Of a DNA stretch of 64,000 nt, positions 8,702-16,964 are shown one piece after another; position 1 is the first letter of the stretch; the number at the start of each line of letters is the position of its first letter. A program made the position numbers and the translations under genes. Below the pieces are notes generated by a model. That model was given only the letters and a program-made list of their open reading frames with translations, was not told where the DNA came from and did not search any database. Source of the stretch: Hymenobacter frigidus. GTDB lineage: Bacteria > Bacteroidota > Bacteroidia > Cytophagales > Hymenobacteraceae. Where the stretch lies: positions 106,692 to 170,691 of the forward strand of contig NZ_BMGY01000006.1 in assembly GCF_014640435.1 (NCBI RefSeq), read 5' to 3'.

Positions 8702-10108
8702 ATGCAACAAGACAAAATCGTCGTCGGGCTCGACATTGGTACCACTAAAATCTGCGCCTTGGTGGGCCGCAAAAACGAATTCGGCAAACTCGAAATTCTG
8801 GGCATGGGCAAAGCCGTGTCGGAGGGAGTTTCCCGGGGCATCGTGCTGAATATTGACAAGACCGTTGACGCCATTAAACGGGCTATCCGGCAGGCGGAGG
8901 AACAGTCCGGAATTAGCATTGGAGTGGTAAACGTGGGCATTGCCGGCCAGCACATCAAAAGCCTGCAGCACAACGGCAGCATCACGCGCAACTCGCACGA
9001 TACCATCGGGCCCGACGACGTGAACCGCCTCACGCAGGACATGTACCGCCTCGTGACCCAGCCCGGCTCGCAAATCATCCACGTGATGCCGCAGGACTAC
9101 AAAGTGGACTACGAGGAAGGCATCGCCGACCCCGTGGGCTACGAAGGCGTGCGCCTGGAAGGCAACTTCCACATCATCACGGCCCAAAGCACGGCCATCA
9201 ATAACATCAACAAGTGCGTGACCAAGGCCGGCCTCGAAATCGCCGACCTGATTCTTGAGCCCCTGGCCAGTTCCATGTCCATCCTCTCGGAGGAGGAGAA
9301 GGAGGCCGGTGTGGCCCTGATTGACATCGGGGGCGGTACTACCGATTTGGCGGTGTTCAAGGACGGCATCATCCGCCACGCGGCGGTGCTGCCATTTGGC
9401 GGCAACATTATCACGCAGGACATCAAGACCGGCTGCAATGTGGCCCCCGGCCAGGCTGAGCAGCTGAAGGTAAAATTCGGCAAAGCCATTGCCGAAGAAG
9501 CCTCCGATTACGAAATCGTGAGCATTCCCGGCCTGCCGAACCGCCCGCCCAAGGAGGTTTCGCTGAAAAACCTGGCGTACATCATCGAGGCCCGCATGTC
9601 GGAAATCATGGAGTTGGTGTATGCTGAAATCTATCGCATGGGCCTGCACGACAAGCTGTCGGCGGGCATCGTGCTCACCGGCGGCGGCTCACAGCTCCAG
9701 AACCTGGAGCAGCTCACCGAGTACATCACCGGTCTGGATACCCGCATTGGCTACCCCAATCAGCACCTCGGCAAAAGCCGCATCGAGGCGGTGAAGTCGC
9801 CGATGTATGCGACCACGGTAGGCCTCGTGCTGTCGGGGTACCATTCCCTCGACGAACGCAACCAGTCGCGGGCTCCTTACGAGCAGGAAGCGCAAGTGCT
9901 GGCCCCTGCGTACTACGCGCCCCAGGCGGCTCCCGTAGCCCCGGCGCATGTGGAGACGCGTGCTGTGGTGCCCGCCGTAGCGGCTGCCGCGCCGGCCGCC
10001 GTGCCCGCTAAGCCCAAGGAGCCCGGCGCCGCCAGCCGCTTCTTCAAAGACATTATCAGCCGCACCAAGGGGCTGCTGATTGACGATTACGACGATAAAT
10101 CCTACTAG
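8702..10108 (+). CDS. ftsA: Cell division protein FtsA
   Basis: Actin-like ATPase that tethers FtsZ to the membrane and recruits later divisome proteins. 468 residues. Phosphate-1 loop VVGLDIGTTKICALVG at residues 7-22, phosphate-2 region ALIDIGGGTTDLAVF near residue 203 and the adenosine motif AGIVLTGGGSQL near 320. After a low-complexity Ala/Pro linker (residues about 400-440) the protein ends in SRFFKDIISRTKGLL, an amphipathic helix of the membrane-targeting kind. 104 bp separate it from ftsZ, largely an AT-rich inverted repeat. Confidence 0.97.
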   Translation: MQQDKIVVGLDIGTTKICALVGRKNEFGKLEILGMGKAVSEGVSRGIVLNIDKTVDAIKRAIRQAEEQSGISIGVVNVGIAGQHIKSLQHNGSITRNSHDTIGPDDVNRLTQDMYRLVTQPGSQIIHVMPQDYKVDYEEGIADPVGYEGVRLEGNFHIITAQSTAINNINKCVTKAGLEIADLILEPLASSMSILSEEEKEAGVALIDIGGGTTDLAVFKDGIIRHAAVLPFGGNIITQDIKTGCNVAPGQAEQLKVKFGKAIAEEASDYEIVSIPGLPNRPPKEVSLKNLAYIIEARMSEIMELVYAEIYRMGLHDKLSAGIVLTGGGSQLQNLEQLTEYITGLDTRIGYPNQHLGKSRIEAVKSPMYATTVGLVLSGYHSLDERNQSRAPYEQEAQVLAPAYYAPQAAPVAPAHVETRAVVPAVAAAAPAAVPAKPKEPGAASRFFKDIISRTKGLLIDDYDDKSY

Positions 10109-10110
10109 GT

Positions 10111-10212
10111 GTAAATTATGAGTTGTGAATTATGAGTGATGAATTGACAGCTGAAAAGTTAGTCTGTTCAGTAAATTCATAATTCACAATTCATAATGCA
10201 TAATTAAAAAAT
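10111..10212. repeat. AT-rich inverted repeat (ATTATGAGTTGTGAATT family)
   Basis: Left arm AAATTATGAGTTGTGAATTATGAG and right arm with AATTCATAATTCACAATTCATAAT are near complements. It lies between ftsA and ftsZ and could form a hairpin in the ftsZ leader. (Left arm quoted only in part: key word GTGAATTATGA.). Confidence 0.7.
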
Positions 10213-11700
10213 ATGAATTACAAATTCGATATTCCCGCGCAGAGCAAGTCCATCATCAAGGTGATTGGGGTGGGTGGCGGTGGCTCCAATGCCGTGAAGC
10301 ACATGTATAAGCAGGGCATCAAGGATGTAGAGTTTATCATCTGCAACACGGACCACCAGGCGCTGCAAAGCTCCACGGTGCCCAACAAGCTCCAGATTGG
10401 CGTTGACTTGACGGAAGGTCTCGGCGCGGGGGCCAAGCCCGAGCGCGGCCGGCAAGCGGCACTTGAAAGCAAGGAACAAATCCGCGAGCTGCTGAACCAC
10501 GGCACCAAAATGCTGTTTATCACGGCCGGTATGGGCGGTGGTACGGGCACGGGGGCAGCTCCGGTGATTGCGCAGGTGGCGCAGGAGCTTGGTATTCTCA
10601 CGGTGGGTATTGTCACGGCTCCGTTCATGTTTGAGGGCAAGAAGAAGCGCCTGCAGGCTGAGCTGGGTATCAAGGAGCTGAGCGAGCATTGCGATACCAT
10701 TCTGGTCATTCTCAACGACAAGCTGCCGCAGATTTACGGCAACCTGACCATGAGCGCCGCCTTCGCCAAGGCTGATACGGTGCTGACCACGGCGGCCAAG
10801 TCCATTGCCGAAATCATCACGGTGACCAGTGATGTAAACGTCGACTTTGAAGACGTGAAAACGACGATGAAGGAGTCGGGGGCCGCTGTAATGGGCAGCA
10901 GCATCACCGAAGGTGAAAACCGCGCCCGTCGCGCCGCCGAGGAGGCCCTGAACTCGCCGCTGCTCAACAACACCGACATCCACGGCGCGCAGAAAATCCT
11001 GCTTTCCATCATGTCGGGCGCGGAGCACGAGTTGGAGATGGACGAGCTGACGGAAATCACCGAATATATCCAGGAGAAAGCCGGGCAGGACGCGGAAATG
11101 ATTTTCGGCCACGGCATTGATGAGACGCTGGGTCAGAACATTCGCGTGACGGTAATTGCCACGGGTTTTGCCCGCGACGCGCATTCCATCACCACGCCCG
11201 GCATGGGCGGTGCTACCGAGCCAAGTGTAGCTGCCGCACCGCATGTGTCTCCCGCAACTGAACGTCAGGAAGCTGCTCCCGCAGCTGGTGCTGCGTCATT
11301 CGTGCCCAGCTTTAGCAATGCCGCGCCGGAACCCGCCCGGGTTACGTTTGACCTGAATGGCCCCACGGCGCATAACACGCCCCCGCTGGCCGGTGTGCCG
11401 GCTGCCGCACCCACCGAGCCGGTGCTTACTTCCAGCGCTCCTACGGCCACCCCGGAAGCAACGCGCCCCCGCCCCGCCCTCGATGTCCAGGCCCAGGAGC
11501 GCCGCCGCCGCTTGCAGGAGCTCAGCAACGGTCTGCCCCCCGAGGCGGTGAGCCAATACGACACGCCTGCTTATCTGCGTCGTCAGGTGAAATTGGAGAA
11601 TGTAGAGCCTAGCTCCGCGCAGAATATCTCCCGGTTTAATCTATCGGATGATAACGAATTACTCGGTGACAACCGGTTTCTGCATGACAATGTGGATTAG
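10213..11700 (+). CDS. ftsZ: Cell division protein FtsZ
   Basis: Tubulin-like GTPase forming the Z ring. 495 residues, longer than E. coli FtsZ (383) because of an Ala/Pro-rich C-terminal linker (about residues 330-440), usual in Bacteroidota. GTPase core: GVGGGGSNAVKHM near residue 20, tubulin signature GGGTGTGAAPVIA near residue 112, and NDKLPQIYG, with the T7 loop at SAAFAKADTVLTTAAK. The C-terminal tail is acidic (DDNELLGDNRFLHD) and presumably binds FtsA. Last gene of the cluster, followed by a strong terminator. Confidence 0.98.
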   Translation: MNYKFDIPAQSKSIIKVIGVGGGGSNAVKHMYKQGIKDVEFIICNTDHQALQSSTVPNKLQIGVDLTEGLGAGAKPERGRQAALESKEQIRELLNHGTKMLFITAGMGGGTGTGAAPVIAQVAQELGILTVGIVTAPFMFEGKKKRLQAELGIKELSEHCDTILVILNDKLPQIYGNLTMSAAFAKADTVLTTAAKSIAEIITVTSDVNVDFEDVKTTMKESGAAVMGSSITEGENRARRAAEEALNSPLLNNTDIHGAQKILLSIMSGAEHELEMDELTEITEYIQEKAGQDAEMIFGHGIDETLGQNIRVTVIATGFARDAHSITTPGMGGATEPSVAAAPHVSPATERQEAAPAAGAASFVPSFSNAAPEPARVTFDLNGPTAHNTPPLAGVPAAAPTEPVLTSSAPTATPEATRPRPALDVQAQERRRRLQELSNGLPPEAVSQYDTPAYLRRQVKLENVEPSSAQNISRFNLSDDNELLGDNRFLHDNVD

Positions 11701-11723
11701 GTAGTTTATTGATTACCGGTCAC

Positions 11724-11768
11724 AAAAAAACTGCCGTTGCTGAGACTCTCAGCAACGGCAGTTTTTTG
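11724..11768 (+). terminator. Rho-independent terminator after ftsZ
   Basis: Hairpin ACTGCCGTTGCTGAG / CTCAGCAACGGCAGT flanked by A7 on the left and T6 on the right, 24 bp after the ftsZ stop. The A/T symmetry makes it potentially bidirectional. It closes the dcw transcription unit. Confidence 0.95.
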
Positions 11769-11979
11769 TAGGTAACGAATAGGTATTGCTGCAGATGTGG
11801 AATTCATTACTTGTCCTGCCCGGAACTGCTGCCCAATAAATATTAAAAGTACAAGGTAAAAACTAAAAGCCTAATAGAATTCCGTCCGCTGAAACCGCTG
11901 CTGGTAGCGAACTAAAGCCGAAGATTACAACGTCTAGCCATACTTGCAGCAATACTCATGTTGGCTGCTGTTATACTTT

Positions 11980-12612
11980 CTATGATTCAATTCCCAAAAT
12001 AAGAACAATTCGTCCTGTTGATGTTTTATAAACTTCAATTTCAGATAAAACTAAATCCGCTATGTCGTGTCCCCAAATTCCATATTTTCCGTTCGTTTGA
12101 TTTCTATTATACATTCTTGTTCGCTTATCAATCGGGATTGTCTTAACAGTTGCACTCTTTTCTTCTTCCTCGTATAATTTAAAATAATGTAAATTTATTT
12201 CTGATAATAATTGTTTTCTTGAAAAACCATTTTTTGATGTTATTGTAAATTCATATTGATTTGTAAGAGGGTAATCAATAATAATTTTCAACGTATTCTC
12301 CTTAATAACGATTTCGTCACTCTTGTATAAGTTTGGTATGTCCTGTTTTGCATTCTCAATACTTGCCCACGGAATAAATCCATCCCCATAATCTTTTTTA
12401 TTGTCAGTTTTCACCTTAAATGAAATTGCATAAATTAACTCTCCAATATCTTCACTCTTCTTTTCAGTCGCTTTCTTTTCGTTTTCCTGAATAACGGCAA
12501 CTGGGTCTTTTACTTCTTGCTTTTCATTAGTTTTTTGAGTTTGTCCTTTGCAACTTGTAAATACAATTGTCGAAAGGAGAATAAAATATTTAGCTATTCT
12601 ATTTCTTGTCAT
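11980..12612 (-). CDS. AT-rich lipoprotein of unknown function
   Basis: 210 residues from the ATG at 12612. The N-terminus (RNRIAKYFILLSTIVFTSC) is a lipoprotein signal with Cys about 20 residues in, followed by a Lys/Glu/Gln-rich tether. I do not recognise a family domain; the mature part is a mixed alpha/beta-looking globular protein with many Lys, Ile and Asn codons. Base composition is far lower in GC than every neighbour, which points to horizontal transfer. A longer reading to 12789 would translate the repeat region and is rejected. It sits between cassette-like inverted repeats. Confidence 0.8.
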   Translation of the reverse strand: MTRNRIAKYFILLSTIVFTSCKGQTQKTNEKQEVKDPVAVIQENEKKATEKKSEDIGELIYAISFKVKTDNKKDYGDGFIPWASIENAKQDIPNLYKSDEIVIKENTLKIIIDYPLTNQYEFTITSKNGFSRKQLLSEINLHYFKLYEEEEKSATVKTIPIDKRTRMYNRNQTNGKYGIWGHDIADLVLSEIEVYKTSTGRIVLILGIES

Positions 12613-12663
12613 TTTATGTAATTGTAAATTTTGAGGTCGTCCCTGTAATAGCAGCCAACACTC

Positions 12664-12704
12664 GGATTGCAGCAACTCGCAGCGTTGCAAGTTGCTGCAA
12701 TCCG
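12664..12704. repeat. Strong hairpin inside the cassette-end palindrome
   Basis: GGATTGCAGCAACT ... AGTTGCTGCAATCC, 14-bp perfect arms around a 13-nt loop. Single-stranded folding of this kind is what attC recombination sites use; as DNA it could also be a cruciform or a remnant of another repeat family. Confidence 0.7.
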
Positions 12705-12778
12705 TCCTTAGTCCGCAAGTTGATTGCGTAAAGCTAGTCGACTTGGCTGGGATTACGCAACACGTACCCAAGCCCTGG

Positions 12779-13855
12779 CTACTCCGCATACGCCAGCCGG
12801 TTCTTCCACTTATTTAGCGGGGCCTCCAGCCAGTGCCAGGAGGTGGCGGCCAGCAGTAGCAGCACCGGCAGCAACAGCAGCACCGTGGGCAGCGGGCTGA
12901 GCCAGAACTGGCGGGTTTCGGCGGTGGGGAAAATTCGAAACACAACCCGCTGGTAAAGTACCGGCAGCAGTAGGTGGTAGAGGTAGCAGCCGTAGCTGCG
13001 CTGGCCTACCCATTGCAACACCGGCGACAGCAGGAAATTGGTGCCGTGTGCCTGGCCCACCGCCGGCCGGTGCAGCACCCAACTCAAGGTGAGAAATGCC
13101 GCACCGCTGCCCACCGTGGTATAGACGAATAGCCAGAGCGCGTGCGCATTGGTGGCATGCGTGGCCAGCCAGAGCCCGGCCCAGGCCGCCCAGGCCAGCA
13201 CCACCCAGCGCCCTTGCGCCAGTGCTTGCACGCGTGGCGAATGCTCCACGATGCGCAGCACTGCGCCGATGGCAAACATATCGAGACACGAAGGCAGCAG
13301 CACGAGCACGAAATCGGGCGAAACCCAAGTGCTCCACAGGATGCGAAATAGCAGGGCACTGCCGGCTACGGCCAAAAGCGGACCGATGCGCCGCCCCATT
13401 AAACCCAGTAAGAAGGGCCAAACCAGGTAAAACTGTTCGTCGACGGCCATGGTCCAGTAGTGCCCCACGCCCTCGCCCCAGTGGTGGAGGCGGTAGAATA
13501 GCAGGTTGGAAACCGGCAGGATAAACCAGCCGGGGTACTCGCGCAGGGTAGCCAGGGGCAGTAGCGCCCCCAGCAGCAAGGCCAGGTAATACGGTGGCAA
13601 AATGCGTAGTCCCCGCCGCTGGTAGAAGGTGACGAGCCGCCGGCCCCACCCAGCCGGTGCGCCGGGGTGGAGCTGTTGCTTCCAGATAATACCGGAAATT
13701 AGGTAGCCGCTGAGGACGAAGAAGGTAATGCGGCCAATTTCCCCCACCGGAAACGGGGCCCGGGTCCAGTGCGCCAGCACCACCAGCCACACGGCAACGG
13801 CCCGCAAGCCGGTGAGGGCGGGGCGATAGGCAATGGGCGATATGGGAGGCAACAT
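12779..13855 (-). CDS. Acyltransferase 3 family membrane protein
   Basis: 358 residues with about ten hydrophobic segments, matching the OafA/YrhL/Acyl_transf_3 family, which O-acylates sugars of LPS, exopolysaccharide or peptidoglycan at the membrane. Visible: RPALTGLRAVAVWLVVLAH with the conserved early His, FFVLSGYLISGIIW, and WTMAVDEQFYLVWP. The ATG at 13855 is chosen because the conserved RPALTGLRA begins 11 residues later; the upstream extension is encoded by a palindromic repeat. Substrate cannot be told; no polysaccharide cluster is adjacent. Confidence 0.9.
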   Translation of the reverse strand: MLPPISPIAYRPALTGLRAVAVWLVVLAHWTRAPFPVGEIGRITFFVLSGYLISGIIWKQQLHPGAPAGWGRRLVTFYQRRGLRILPPYYLALLLGALLPLATLREYPGWFILPVSNLLFYRLHHWGEGVGHYWTMAVDEQFYLVWPFLLGLMGRRIGPLLAVAGSALLFRILWSTWVSPDFVLVLLPSCLDMFAIGAVLRIVEHSPRVQALAQGRWVVLAWAAWAGLWLATHATNAHALWLFVYTTVGSGAAFLTLSWVLHRPAVGQAHGTNFLLSPVLQWVGQRSYGCYLYHLLLPVLYQRVVFRIFPTAETRQFWLSPLPTVLLLLPVLLLLAATSWHWLEAPLNKWKNRLAYAE

Positions 13856-13884
13856 GACAGGACGGAGCGGGGATGTATGAAAAA

Positions 13885-14015
13885 AGAACGTCATGCTCAT
13901 CTGGTGTCCGCGTAGCCGAAGCATCGGGCGCGTGGTAGTAAAATCCAACCGAATGGGTTTACTGCTGCACGCGAGATGCTTCGGCTACGCGGACGCCAGA
14001 TGAGCATGACGTTCT
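13885..14015. repeat. Palindromic GTCATGC-family repeat, long-armed copy
   Basis: About 41-bp near-perfect arms beginning AGAACGTCATGCTCATCTGG and ending in its complement, enclosing a core with GCGCGTGGTAGTAAA and TTTACTGCTGCACGCG. Longest uninterrupted hairpin of this family in the window; it lies between divergently read ends: upstream of the acyltransferase and downstream of the YebC gene. Confidence 0.9.
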
Positions 14016-14041
14016 GTTGAGTATAGCGATGCCGCTAAACC

Positions 14042-14776
14042 CTAGCCGAGGGTGTGGTACACGGCCTGCACGTCCTCGTCGTCCTCGAATTTCTCGATGA
14101 TGGTCATTACTTCTTCCAACTGCTCGTCGGTGAGGGCGACGGTGGTGTTGGGCACGCGCTGCAGGTTCACGCTCACTACGTGGCGGCCCTGGGCTTCGAG
14201 GGCCTTCTGCATCTGGCCGAAGTCGGTGAAAGCGGTTTCGACCACGATGTACTTGTGCTCGGCCCCGTGCTCGTCTTCCTCGGTGGTTTCGTACACATCT
14301 TCGGCTCCGAAGTCGATGAGCTCCAGCTCCATTTCGTCGCGGTCGAGGCCAGCGGCGGCCAGTTTAAATACGCCTTTGCGGGTGAAGGTGTAGTCGGAAG
14401 AGCCGGCGGTGCCCAAGGTGCCGTCGTTGCGGTTGAAGATGAGGCGCACGTTGGAAACGGTGCGGGTGGGGTTGTCGGTCGCGGTTTCGATGACGATGGC
14501 CACGCCGTGGGGCAGGTAGCCTTCGTACACCACTTCCTGGTAGTCTTTTTCCTCCTTGCTGTGCGCGCGCTTGATGGCGGCTTCCACCCGGTCTTTGGGC
14601 ATGTTCACGCCTTTGGCGTTTTGCATGGCGGCGCGCAGGCGGGCGTTCGAGTCGGGGTTGGGGCCGTTTTCCTTCACGGCCATCACGATTTCTTTGCCGA
14701 TGCGGGTAAAGTCTTTCGACATTTTATCCCACCGCTTCATTTTGCGGCCTTTGCGAAATTCGAATGCGCGTCCCAT
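14042..14776 (-). CDS. YebC/PmpR (TACO1) family regulator
   Basis: 244 residues, normal for the YebC family, which acts as a transcription regulator or, as shown for some members, helps ribosomes at polyproline stretches. Start MGRAFEFRKGRKMKRWDKM is the Bacteroidota version of the family N-terminus; NARLRAAMQNAKGVNMPKD, YEGYLPHGVAIVIE and TDNPTRTVSNVR are conserved. Monocistronic, with a repeat on its 3' side. Confidence 0.93.
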   Translation of the reverse strand: MGRAFEFRKGRKMKRWDKMSKDFTRIGKEIVMAVKENGPNPDSNARLRAAMQNAKGVNMPKDRVEAAIKRAHSKEEKDYQEVVYEGYLPHGVAIVIETATDNPTRTVSNVRLIFNRNDGTLGTAGSSDYTFTRKGVFKLAAAGLDRDEMELELIDFGAEDVYETTEEDEHGAEHKYIVVETAFTDFGQMQKALEAQGRHVVSVNLQRVPNTTVALTDEQLEEVMTIIEKFEDDEDVQAVYHTLG

Positions 14777-14902
14777 TTAGCTCAATTTACAATTAGCAGT
14801 TAACAATCCCGTTCCCCTGGCCTGTTTGGTGGCGCTTTCTGAAACGGGCCGCAAGTTAGCCAGAAGGGACGGAGGGGGCAACGGCTGGCCCAACTGCCTG
14901 AA

Positions 14903-15400
14903 TTAGCGGCGGCGCTTTTTGCCTGGTTTGGCCCGCGGTGGCTCCGAAGTGGGCGCAACAGTCGCTGCTTCGGCCGCCACCAACTCGTACACCCCTTTGT
15001 TGCCGGTAGGATAGCCGAGGATGGTGAGGGTGAGGTGCCGGCTGGTGGGGTCGAACCGAAACGTGCCGCGCTGTACATCCGCGCCTTTCAGGTCGGTGAA
15101 GGCGAAGCGGATGCTGTCGCCGGTCAGGGTGAAAGTGCCGGTTTGGTTGAAGTAATATGGCCGGCCGGGGACCACGATGCTCAGGTGCTTCTCATAGGTG
15201 CCATCGGGCCGAAGCAGGAGCGAGCCGCCCACGCCCCGCACAACAGTGGAGTCGGGGCTGGTGGTATCAAACACAGTGTAGGCCGTGTAATTATAGGTGG
15301 TGTAGAATGCTGGAGGCGAAGAAACCTGGGCGCGGGCGGCCACGGGCAGCAGACCGATTGACAGCAGCAATTGGAAGCGAAATATCTTAAGCATAATCAT
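14903..15400 (-). CDS. Secreted protein of unknown function
   Basis: 165 residues. The signal peptide is LKIFRFQLLLSIGLLPVAARAQ. The mature part has beta-rich text with GTYEKHLSIVVPGRPYYFNQ and GTFTLTGDSIRFAFTD, reminiscent of lipocalin-like or cell-envelope proteins that predict 'G-x-Y/F-x(n)-G-T-W/F' strands. The tail is basic (AKPGKKRRR). ATG at 15400 or 15394 are both possible; a farther upstream start would add 16 residues before the signal peptide. No partner gene is evident. Confidence 0.75.
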   Translation of the reverse strand: MIMLKIFRFQLLLSIGLLPVAARAQVSSPPAFYTTYNYTAYTVFDTTSPDSTVVRGVGGSLLLRPDGTYEKHLSIVVPGRPYYFNQTGTFTLTGDSIRFAFTDLKGADVQRGTFRFDPTSRHLTLTILGYPTGNKGVYELVAAEAATVAPTSEPPRAKPGKKRRR

Positions 15401-15571
15401 GACAAGCGGGTAGCCGGTTGGGCTACCCGCCGCACAAGGTAAAACCATACCACCTTTGCGGCTAGTTTGACGTTTGTTGATAATTGTGCATTCAGGCTAT
15501 GCACAGCCAACACCTGACCGTTTTTCAACAGAACCCTGCGCTCCTAAAAGTTAAAAACCCCGCTACAATCC

Positions 15572-15886
15572 GTGGATTTCCTGCGTGACCTCATCCGCCC
15601 CGCCGCCGAGCTGCCCGAAGCGAATGTGTGCCTCGTGGGCCTGCCCCTCGACTTTGGTACGGTGCTGAAAGGCGGCCGCGCCGGGGCCGCGCCGGGGCCG
15701 CGCCGGGGCCGCGCCGGGGCCGCGCACGCTCCCGATGCCATCCGGCGCGAGCTGCACCGCTACCACAAAACCTACAACCTGGAGCACGACATCAGTCTAA
15801 CCGGCCTGCGCATTGCCGATGCCGGCAACCTGGCCCTGCGCCATTCCGACCATGCCCGCAATTTAGCTAACTCAAACAGCTTTTAA
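15572..15886 (+). pseudogene. Truncated arginase/formimidoylglutamase-family gene
   Basis: 104 residues from a GTG. The opening FLRDLIRPAAELPEANVCLV and VGLPLDFGTVLKGGRAGAA...APDAIRREL match the N-terminal quarter of ureohydrolases of the HutG/arginase type (about 300 residues), including the GRxGAxxxPxAIR loop. The metal-binding GGGHD and DxHxD regions are missing: reading ends at LANSNSF. Inside the GR-GA loop an 11-bp unit (CCGCGCCGGGG) is repeated four times, adding 33 bp, so the frame is kept. It cannot be an active enzyme. Confidence 0.75.
15675..15723. repeat. 11-bp tandem repeat, four units
   Basis: CCGCGCCGGGG repeated four times inside the truncated arginase-family gene. Three extra units equal 33 bp, so the expansion inserts 11 residues (AAPGPRRGRAG) without a frameshift. 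Slipped-strand mispairing is the likely origin. Confidence 0.9.
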
Positions 15887-15907
15887 GTAGCACCAGAAGC
15901 CGCTGGA

Positions 15908-15954
15908 GCGAGTAGAGCGAGTACCCCGGATTTTCAATTCGGGGTACTCGCTCT
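15908..15954. repeat. Hairpin after the truncated arginase-family gene
   Basis: AGAGCGAGTACCCCG and its complement CGGGGTACTCGCTCT flank an AT-rich loop, with no T-run. It lies exactly where the gene's homology breaks off, between it and the convergent MBL gene. Confidence 0.7.
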
Positions 15955-15983
15955 GGTCAGATTTGCGGGCCTCCCGAGCTATT

Positions 15984-16958
15984 TTAGCTGCTAAAGGTGG
16001 CTCGGGAAGCGTACTGCTGCTTTGGCTGCGTAGTCGCCGGCTTTCGGCCGCGCCGCCGGCCGCCAATCAGCAACCAAGCGGCCCCGGCGGCTAGGATGCT
16101 GGCCCCCAATACGGCCGCCTGCATGGGTAGCTTGTCTTTGGGGGCTGGTGGTAGGTGCGCTACGCCATTGGCATCGGTGTGGGCGGGCTCGTGTACGTAG
16201 CGGCCGTGAGCGGGCACGGGGTAATTATCGGCTAGCTGGTGCAGGTCGGCGGCCGCTGTTGGACCCGTGATAACCGGGCCGTGGCCGCAGCCAATGGCTT
16301 GGGGCTCCAGCGCCGCCAGGGTTTGCACGGACTGGCGCGAGGCTGCCCAATCGTAGTTGAACGGCGTGCCTGCCCGGCTGATTTTGGGCCGGCTCAGCAA
16401 AACGGCGGGCACCGAATCGTGGTGGCAGGTAGCGAAGGCATCGGCCCCAATCAGCACGCGGTCGGCTTCGCGGAAGAAGGCCAGCTGGCCCGGCGCGTGG
16501 CCCGGCACGTGCAGCCAGCGCCAGTTCATGAGGTAGGGCGCGGCCGGCTCATCGGTGTTCAGGGCCTGCACTCGCTTGCCCAGGTTGGGCAGCTGCGCCG
16601 GGAAAAACCGGCTCATGAACGCCAGCGAGCCGCCCACGGTGGGGTCGCGCGGCGGGTACAGGGCCTGGCCGGTGAGGTAGGGCATTTCCAGCGGGTGCGC
16701 GATGACGGGCACCTGCCAATGGTCGGCCAGCTGCCGGGCCGAGCCCAGGTGGTCGAGGTGGCCGTGGGTGAGCAGGATGGCCTCGGGGCGAGTGCCGGGA
16801 TAGAAGAGCTTGTTGGCGGCGGCGATGATGGTTTTGGCGCTACCGGGCAGGCCGGTGTCAATGAGCACCCATTCGCCGGGCGTGCCGGTTTCGACGAAAT
16901 AAACGTTGACAAAGCGCTGAATGCGAAGCTGGGTGACGCCAGCGGCTAGAGTATCCAT
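15984..16958 (-). CDS. MBL-fold metallo-hydrolase with C-terminal membrane segment
   Basis: 324 residues. The metallo-beta-lactamase motif ILLTHGHLDHLGSA (HxHxDH) is near residue 67, with downstream ligands HVPGHAPGQLAFF, LIGADAF and CGHGPVI. After about residue 270 there is one hydrophobic segment (MQAAVLGASILAAGAAWLLI) and a basic tail, so the enzyme is probably membrane-anchored. Substrate is unknown; glyoxalase II-like, lactonase or quorum-quenching roles are possible. ATG at 16958 is preferred over a TTG two codons upstream. Confidence 0.88.
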   Translation of the reverse strand: MDTLAAGVTQLRIQRFVNVYFVETGTPGEWVLIDTGLPGSAKTIIAAANKLFYPGTRPEAILLTHGHLDHLGSARQLADHWQVPVIAHPLEMPYLTGQALYPPRDPTVGGSLAFMSRFFPAQLPNLGKRVQALNTDEPAAPYLMNWRWLHVPGHAPGQLAFFREADRVLIGADAFATCHHDSVPAVLLSRPKISRAGTPFNYDWAASRQSVQTLAALEPQAIGCGHGPVITGPTAAADLHQLADNYPVPAHGRYVHEPAHTDANGVAHLPPAPKDKLPMQAAVLGASILAAGAAWLLIGGRRRGRKPATTQPKQQYASRATFSS

Positions 16959-16964
16959 GAGCAA

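Larger units (their letters stand above)
11960..12756. mobile_element. Putative integron-like gene cassette (AT-rich)
   Basis: An AT-rich block carrying one lipoprotein gene is bounded by GTTGGCTGCTGTTAT (11960) and its inverse GTAATAGCAGCCAAC (12645-12659). Beyond the right boundary the inverse motif recurs in the other direction as CTTGGCTGGGATTAC (12742-12756), so 12645-12756 is a 112-bp imperfect palindrome with an internal hairpin (12664-12704, GGATTGCAGCAACT stem). This resembles an attC site, although GTTGGCT differs from the canonical GTTRRRY core. No integron integrase is in the window. The left attC partner is not clear. Confidence 0.45.

Noticed and set aside
11980..12789. Longer start for the AT-rich lipoprotein (269 codons)
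   Set aside because: The extra 59 codons translate the attC-like palindrome; the lipoprotein signal begins at 12612.
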